Positions 21,090-25,065 of a stretch of 25,065 nt of DNA are shown one piece after another; within the stretch, counting starts at the first letter, position 1, and every line of letters starts with the position of its first letter. Location of the stretch: NCBI GenBank assembly GCA_036273175.1, contig DASUIE010000276.1, positions 1 through 25,065 of the forward strand. The letters run 5' to 3'. The stretch is from DATARH01 sp036273175. Its GTDB lineage: Bacteria; Pseudomonadota; Alphaproteobacteria; ATCC43930; CGMCC-115725. Made by a program: the position numbers and the translations under genes. A model generated the notes under the pieces. It saw only the letters and a list, made by a program, of their open reading frames with translations, was not told the origin of the DNA and ran no database searches.

Positions 21090-23146
21090 AATCCCGTAAG
21101 CCGCCCCGCGAAACGCCGCCCTTCCTCAATCCCTATACGCACGGCTTCGTGCGGGCGGCGGTTGGGGTGCCGCCGGTGGTGGTGGCGGAGCCGGCGCGGA
21201 ATGCCGAGCAGGTGCGGGCGCTGCTCGGCCGGGCGGAGGCGGAGCGCGTCGCGCTGTTGGTCCTGCCCGAGCTTGGGCTTTCGGCCTACGCGATCGACGA
21301 TTTGCTGCTTCAGGCCGCGCTGCTCGAGGCGGTCGAACGCGAGCTCGGCGCCCTGATCGAGTACAGCCGCGACCTTTCGCCGGTCTTCGCGGCCGGCGCG
21401 CCGCTGCGATGGCGGGGCGGGCTTTACAACTGCGCGGTGGTCGTCCATCGCGGCCGTCTGCTCGGCGTCGTGCCCAAGACCTTTCTGCCGAACTACCGCG
21501 AGTTCTACGAGCGGCGGCATTTCGCGTCGGGCGAGGGGCTGCGCGGCGAAACCATCGCGGTGGCCGGCCACGAGGCGCCGTTTGGCGTCGACCTGCTGTT
21601 CTCGGCGCCGGCCTTCACCTTTCACGTCGAGATCTGCGAAGACGTGTGGGTGCCGTCGCCGCCGAGCGCGGCAGGCGCCGCCGCGGGCGCCGAAATCCTG
21701 CTCAACCTGTCGGCGAGCAACATCACGATCGGCAAGGCACAGACCCGGCGCCTGCTCTGCGCGTCGCAGTCGCTACGCTGCCTGGCCGCCTATGCCTATT
21801 CGGCGGCCGGGGCCGGCGAGTCGACGACCGATCTTGCCTGGGACGGGCAGGGCGGCATTTTCGAGCTCGGCAATCCCCTCGCCGAGACCGCGCGGTTTAG
21901 CGCCGCGGCCGAGCTGGCGGTCGCCGATATCGATATCGGCCGCATCCGCCAGGAGCGCATGCGCACCAATACCTTTGGCGATAGCGCGCGGCTCGCGGCC
22001 GGCGGCTGGCGCCGCGTCGAGTTCCCGTTCGCGCCGCCGGGCGGAACAATCGAGCTGCGGCGCTCCGTCGAGCGCTTTCCGTTTGTCCCGGCGGATCCGG
22101 CGATGCTCGCCGAGAATTGCTACGAGGCTTACAACATCCAGGTCCAGGGCCTTGCCCAGCGGTTGCGCGCGACCGGCCTCGAAAAGCTGGTGATCGGCGT
22201 CTCGGGTGGGCTCGACTCGACCCAGGCGCTGATCGTCGCGACCAAGGCGATGGAGCAGCTCGGCCTGCCGCGATCCAATGTGCTGGCCTATACGCTTCCC
22301 GGCTTCGCGACGGGCGACGCGACCAAGGCCAATGCCTGGCGTTTGATGAAGGCGCTCGGCGTCACCGCCGGCGAGATCGATATCCGCCCGGCGGCGAAGC
22401 AGATGCTCGGCGATATCGGCCATCCGCATGCAAGGGGCGAGACGCAATACGACGTGACCTTCGAGAACGTCCAGGCGGGCTTGCGCACCGACTATCTGTT
22501 CCGCCTCGCCAACCACCACCGCGGGCTGGTGGTCGGCACCGGCGATTTGAGCGAGCTGGCGCTGGGGTGGTGCACCTATGGCGTCGGCGATCACATGTCG
22601 CACTACAACCCGAACGGCTCGGTGTCGAAGACGCTGATCCAGCATCTGATCCGCTTTGCCGCGGCGAGCGGCGATGTCGACAAGGAGACGGCGGCGATCC
22701 TGCACGACATCCTCGCCACCGAGATCTCGCCGGAACTCGTGCCGGCCGGCGCGGATGGCGCGATCCAGTCGACCGAAAGCATTGTCGGCCCTTACGCGCT
22801 GCAGGATTTCACGCTTTATTACGCGACCCGGTTCGGCTTCGCGCCATCGAAGATCGCCTACCTCGCCTGGAACGCCTGGCGCGACCGCGACCGGGGCGTC
22901 TGGCCGCCGAATACGCCGGAAACCGCGCACCGCGCCTTCGATCTCGGCGAGATCAAGAAGTGGATGAAGGTGTTTCTCTACCGCTTTTTCGAGACCAGCC
23001 AGTTCAAGCGCTCGGCGGTGCCGAACGGGCCGAAAATTTCGTCCGGCGGCTCGCTGTCGCCGCGCGGCGACTGGCGCGCGCCCTCGGACTCGCACGCCGC
23101 GGTATGGCTCGACGAGCTTGCGCGCAACGTTCCCGACACGATCTGA
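21086..23146 (+). CDS. nadE: Glutamine-dependent NAD+ synthetase
   Basis: A 686-residue two-domain enzyme that makes NAD+ from deamido-NAD+, ATP and glutamine. The N-terminal nitrilase-like glutaminase domain has the triad E62 ('LPELGLSAYA'), K131 ('PKTFLPNYREFYE') and C184 ('EICEDVW'). The C-terminal synthetase has the ATP-pyrophosphatase loop 'VSGGLDSTQ' (373-379 for SGGLDST) and 'GTGDLSELALGWCTYGVGDH'. The length fits the long bacterial form (about 680), comparable to the mycobacterial enzyme. The ATG at 21086 lies inside the vapC stop; GGTGGGG is nearby upstream. An unknown membrane protein follows after seven bases. The gene is normally essential when it is the only NAD synthetase, so its position behind a toxin gene is worth noting. 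A promoter within vapC cannot be excluded. Confidence 0.95.
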   Translation: MKSRKPPRETPPFLNPYTHGFVRAAVGVPPVVVAEPARNAEQVRALLGRAEAERVALLVLPELGLSAYAIDDLLLQAALLEAVERELGALIEYSRDLSPVFAAGAPLRWRGGLYNCAVVVHRGRLLGVVPKTFLPNYREFYERRHFASGEGLRGETIAVAGHEAPFGVDLLFSAPAFTFHVEICEDVWVPSPPSAAGAAAGAEILLNLSASNITIGKAQTRRLLCASQSLRCLAAYAYSAAGAGESTTDLAWDGQGGIFELGNPLAETARFSAAAELAVADIDIGRIRQERMRTNTFGDSARLAAGGWRRVEFPFAPPGGTIELRRSVERFPFVPADPAMLAENCYEAYNIQVQGLAQRLRATGLEKLVIGVSGGLDSTQALIVATKAMEQLGLPRSNVLAYTLPGFATGDATKANAWRLMKALGVTAGEIDIRPAAKQMLGDIGHPHARGETQYDVTFENVQAGLRTDYLFRLANHHRGLVVGTGDLSELALGWCTYGVGDHMSHYNPNGSVSKTLIQHLIRFAAASGDVDKETAAILHDILATEISPELVPAGADGAIQSTESIVGPYALQDFTLYYATRFGFAPSKIAYLAWNAWRDRDRGVWPPNTPETAHRAFDLGEIKKWMKVFLYRFFETSQFKRSAVPNGPKISSGGSLSPRGDWRAPSDSHAAVWLDELARNVPDTI

Positions 23147-23153
23147 CGGCTTG

Positions 23154-23951
23154 ATGACCCTCGATTGGCCAAGTCTCGCCGCCTGGATCCCGATCGCCGC
23201 CGTCTCGGCGATGGCGCTGGTCGCCTGCCTCGGCGCGGTGCTGCTGCCCGAGCGCCCGGCGCGCCGACGCACCGGGCTGCTTGCCGCAATGCTGTGCGGC
23301 GCGGTCGCGGTCGGCGGCACGGTTTGGCAGCAGCGCCGCGAGGCCGGCTCCGCCGCCGCCCAGCGCGATGCCGCCTCCGACGCCGCCGAATCCCGGGAGG
23401 AAGGCGAGGCCAAGCTGCTGCGCCGCCTCCACGCCACCTCCGAGCTGTTCGCCGCCGCCGTGAAGGAGCTTCCCGGGGCGGGCGTCGTCCATTCCTTCGA
23501 TACCGTCGATGCCGGTTTCGCCGCGCTTGCCGCGCAGTCCGAGACCCTCGAACGGCGCGTCAAGCTGCTCCTCGCCGAAAGCGCCGGGCGCTCGATCGAC
23601 GACGCGACCGCGGCAGCGCTCGCCGCTTATCTGCGCCAGCGCGGCAGCCATCGCGTCGTCGTCTCCTGTATCCCGAAGGACGAAGAGGCGTATCTCTACG
23701 CCAACCGCATCGCCACGATCCTGCGCCAGGCCGGGTGGGACGCGGTCGGGCCGGAGCCGACCTCGATCTTTGGCGGCGCCTCGGCAATGGCGATCGGTCT
23801 CTACGCCCGCGCCGGCGAGCCGCCCGACGCGGCGCGGCTGCTGACCGAGGCCTTTACCCGGTTCAATATCCCCTATCAAAGCCGCATCGCGTCGAACGAC
23901 ATGATCCCCGACGCGGAAACCCTCGAACTCTACGTCGCCAAGAAACCATAG
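23154..23951 (+). CDS. Unknown membrane protein with two N-terminal spans and coiled coil
   Basis: A 265-residue protein I do not recognise. Two hydrophobic segments, about residues 9-31 ('AWIPIAAVSAMALVACLGAV') and 41-57 ('GLLAAMLCGAVAVGGTVW'), flank a short arginine-rich loop, which suggests both ends are on the same side. Residues about 59-100 are charged and alanine-rich, likely a coiled coil. The C-terminal 100 residues form a globular domain: 'HRVVVSCIPKDEEAYLYANR', 'TILRQAGWDAVGPEPTSIFG', 'LLTEAFTRFNIPYQ'. That rhythm recalls a domain seen in other uncharacterised membrane proteins in which a Cys/Asp-rich strand is followed by an 'L..AGW.V' helix end, but I cannot name it. It starts seven bases after nadE and ends ten bases before the dehydrogenase gene, in one operon. 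The ATG at 23154 is chosen; no strong ribosome site is visible. Confidence 0.75.
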   Translation: MTLDWPSLAAWIPIAAVSAMALVACLGAVLLPERPARRRTGLLAAMLCGAVAVGGTVWQQRREAGSAAAQRDAASDAAESREEGEAKLLRRLHATSELFAAAVKELPGAGVVHSFDTVDAGFAALAAQSETLERRVKLLLAESAGRSIDDATAAALAAYLRQRGSHRVVVSCIPKDEEAYLYANRIATILRQAGWDAVGPEPTSIFGGASAMAIGLYARAGEPPDAARLLTEAFTRFNIPYQSRIASNDMIPDAETLELYVAKKP

Positions 23952-23961
23952 GAGCCTCAGC

Positions 23962-24972
23962 ATGACCGAAGCGCGCGTTCACCTCAGCGCCGACGATGCC
24001 CGCCAGCTCGGCGAGCGCGCGCTGCGCGGCATCGGCTACGATTCCGAGGATGCGCGCATTCTCGCCGATCACATGCTCGACGCGGCGCTGTGCGGCTACG
24101 AGTATTCCGGCCTCGCCAAGATCCTCAACATCCCCGAGCACAAGCGCTGGGCGCTGCCGCGCACGCCGGTCAGGGCGGTGCACGAGACCCCGGTCTCGGC
24201 GCTATACGACGGCGGCAACAATGTCGGGATGCTGGCGATGTACCACGCCGCCAAGGCGACGATCGCCAAGGCCGAGGCGCATGGCATCGCCGTCGTCGGC
24301 GTGACCAACAGCTGGATGAGCGGGCGCAGCGCCTATTTCGTCGAGATGATCGCCAATGCCGGGTTTGTCGTGATCCACACCGCGGCGAGCGGCGGCGCCG
24401 TCGCCCCGCATGGCGGGATCAAGCCGGTTCTCGGCACCAACCCGATCGCCTTCGCGGTGCCGACCGAGGACGGGCCGCTGATCCTCGACATGGGCACCTC
24501 GGCCTTTATGGCGACCGAGCTCGCGCTGCGCGTCCGGCTCAACCAGGAACTGCCCGAGGGTGTCGCGATCGACAAGGACGGCAACCCGACCCGTGACCCG
24601 GCCGCCGCCCGCGCCGGCGCGCTCCTGCCGTTCGGCGGGGCGCGCGAGGCCTATAAGGGCTTCGGCCTCGCGTTGATCGTCCAGGCCCTCGGCGTGATCG
24701 GCGGGGCGGGGACGATCGCCGGCGCCGAGGACGGCTACCTGTTCATCGCCTTCCGCCCCGACCTCCTCGTGCCGCTGGATCACGCCAAGCGCGAGGTCAG
24801 CGCGCTGATCGCCAAGGTCAAGGCCACCCCGCGCGCCGCCGGAGTCGCCGAAATCCGCATCCCCGGCGAGAACTCGGCCCGCAACCGGCAGCGCCTCACG
24901 CGCGACGGCATCGATATCGACGGCCTCGTCTACGACTCGCTCGAGCGGATGGCCGGCAACAACGCGCGGTAG
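23962..24972 (+). CDS. Type-2 malate/L-lactate dehydrogenase (Ldh) family protein with altered active-site positions
   Basis: A 336-residue member of the MDH/LDH/ureidoglycolate-dehydrogenase (Ldh_2, AllD-like) NAD(P)-dependent family. Family features are the N-terminal 'ADHMLDAALCGYEYSGLAKI', the nucleotide-contact block 'GGAVAPHGGIKPVLGTNPIA', 'LILDMGTSAFM' and 'FGGAREAYKGFGLALIVQAL'. The usual 'G..SHG' motif after the first helix reads 'GYEYSG' here, and the usual 'NS.HFG' motif with the catalytic histidine reads 'NSWMSG' (residues 116-121), so both signature histidines are absent. It is either a subfamily with different chemistry or a protein that binds cofactor without the usual reaction. 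AGGAG (23950-23954) sets the ATG at 23962. It lies at the end of the run vapB-vapC-nadE-membrane protein. NAD+ supply next door is suggestive but not evidence of a link. Confidence 0.88.
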   Translation: MTEARVHLSADDARQLGERALRGIGYDSEDARILADHMLDAALCGYEYSGLAKILNIPEHKRWALPRTPVRAVHETPVSALYDGGNNVGMLAMYHAAKATIAKAEAHGIAVVGVTNSWMSGRSAYFVEMIANAGFVVIHTAASGGAVAPHGGIKPVLGTNPIAFAVPTEDGPLILDMGTSAFMATELALRVRLNQELPEGVAIDKDGNPTRDPAAARAGALLPFGGAREAYKGFGLALIVQALGVIGGAGTIAGAEDGYLFIAFRPDLLVPLDHAKREVSALIAKVKATPRAAGVAEIRIPGENSARNRQRLTRDGIDIDGLVYDSLERMAGNNAR

Positions 24973-24975
24973 GGC

Positions 24976-25065
24976 CTATTTCGCGGCCATCACCGGCTTC
25001 TCGGTGCACTGGTCGCATTTTGGCGGGCTGAGCCAGATCGTCGAGAGGTCCTGGTTGATGTAGTG
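24976..25065 (-). CDS. C-terminal end of an unidentified protein, cut by window edge
   Basis: The minus strand is open from the window end to a TAG at 24978-24976, giving 29 residues. The tail contains 'STIWLSPPKCDQCTEKP' with a C-x2-C pair. The stop lies three bases from that of the dehydrogenase gene, a convergent arrangement like others in this window. Residue choice (Trp, Pro, Cys, Lys) looks like protein rather than a shadow frame, but the piece is too short to assign. The C-x2-C could be a metal or haem/thiol site, or chance. Confidence 0.45.
   Translation of the reverse strand, partial: HYINQDLSTIWLSPPKCDQCTEKPVMAAK

Noticed and set aside
20525..23146. An 873-codon frame that would extend nadE upstream through vapB and vapC
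   Set aside because: The first 187 codons are out of frame with two recognisable proteins and resemble nothing. The NAD synthetase family starts at 21086.
1..25065. CRISPR array, tRNA or rRNA genes, insertion sequences, prophage genes
   Set aside because: No regularly spaced repeats, cloverleaf-like sequence, transposase, integrase or phage structural protein could be found on either strand.

Overview
The window is about 25 kb of uniformly high-GC, tightly packed bacterial DNA. The most likely source is an alphaproteobacterium, perhaps of the Rhodospirillales/Rhizobiales type. That is inferred from gene content: serC-serA adjacent, hisZ directly followed by purA, a long-form SerA with ACT domain, and an aerobic-type 2-oxoacid:ferredoxin oxidoreductase. 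There is no rRNA, tRNA, CRISPR array, transposase or phage gene. The window is mostly housekeeping and catabolic chromosome, with small accessory pieces (toxin-antitoxin modules and repeats) between the blocks.

Layout. 1-3919: two divergent luciferase-like flavin monooxygenases (the first cut by the window edge), then a DUF5996 protein and a DadA-like FAD amine/amino-acid oxidoreductase on the + strand. 3916-5139: a DUF72 protein (-) and a divergent small cupin that looks like a Mn-type hydroxynitrile-lyase relative. 5152-5816: a higB-higA toxin-antitoxin operon with a visible palindromic operator, closed by a strong hairpin. 5827-10491 (-): a three-gene operon read korC-like, korA, korB. It encodes a 2-oxoacid oxidoreductase (fused gamma-alpha subunit plus beta) and a GltD-like FAD/NAD(P)/Fe-S partner. 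10492-12101: a spacer, a frameshifted antitoxin remnant and a third luciferase-like monooxygenase (-). 12341-12564: an unrecognised 65-residue protein with its own strong ribosome site and intrinsic terminator.

12604-15426: serC-serA (serine biosynthesis) behind a good sigma70-type promoter. 15450-15523: a large imperfect palindrome. 15543-17120 (-): an orphan Tat-exported family 5 ABC substrate-binding protein. 17332-17844: an unrecognised protein. 17887-20369: hisZ-purA (histidine and AMP synthesis). 20407-24972: a vapB-vapC type toxin-antitoxin pair whose toxin gene overlaps the start of glutamine-dependent NAD+ synthetase (nadE), followed in the same direction by an unknown membrane protein and a type-2 malate/lactate dehydrogenase family member that lacks the usual signature histidines. 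The last 90 bases hold the C-terminus of a convergent gene.

The clearest points of interest are the self-contained KorABC-like electron-transfer complex, the four-base coupling of a VapC toxin to nadE, the dehydrogenase homologue with substituted active-site positions, and the small orphan gene between two well-defined transcription signals. I do not see a convincing wholly new multi-gene system. Functions come from motif recognition by eye; no database search was run.
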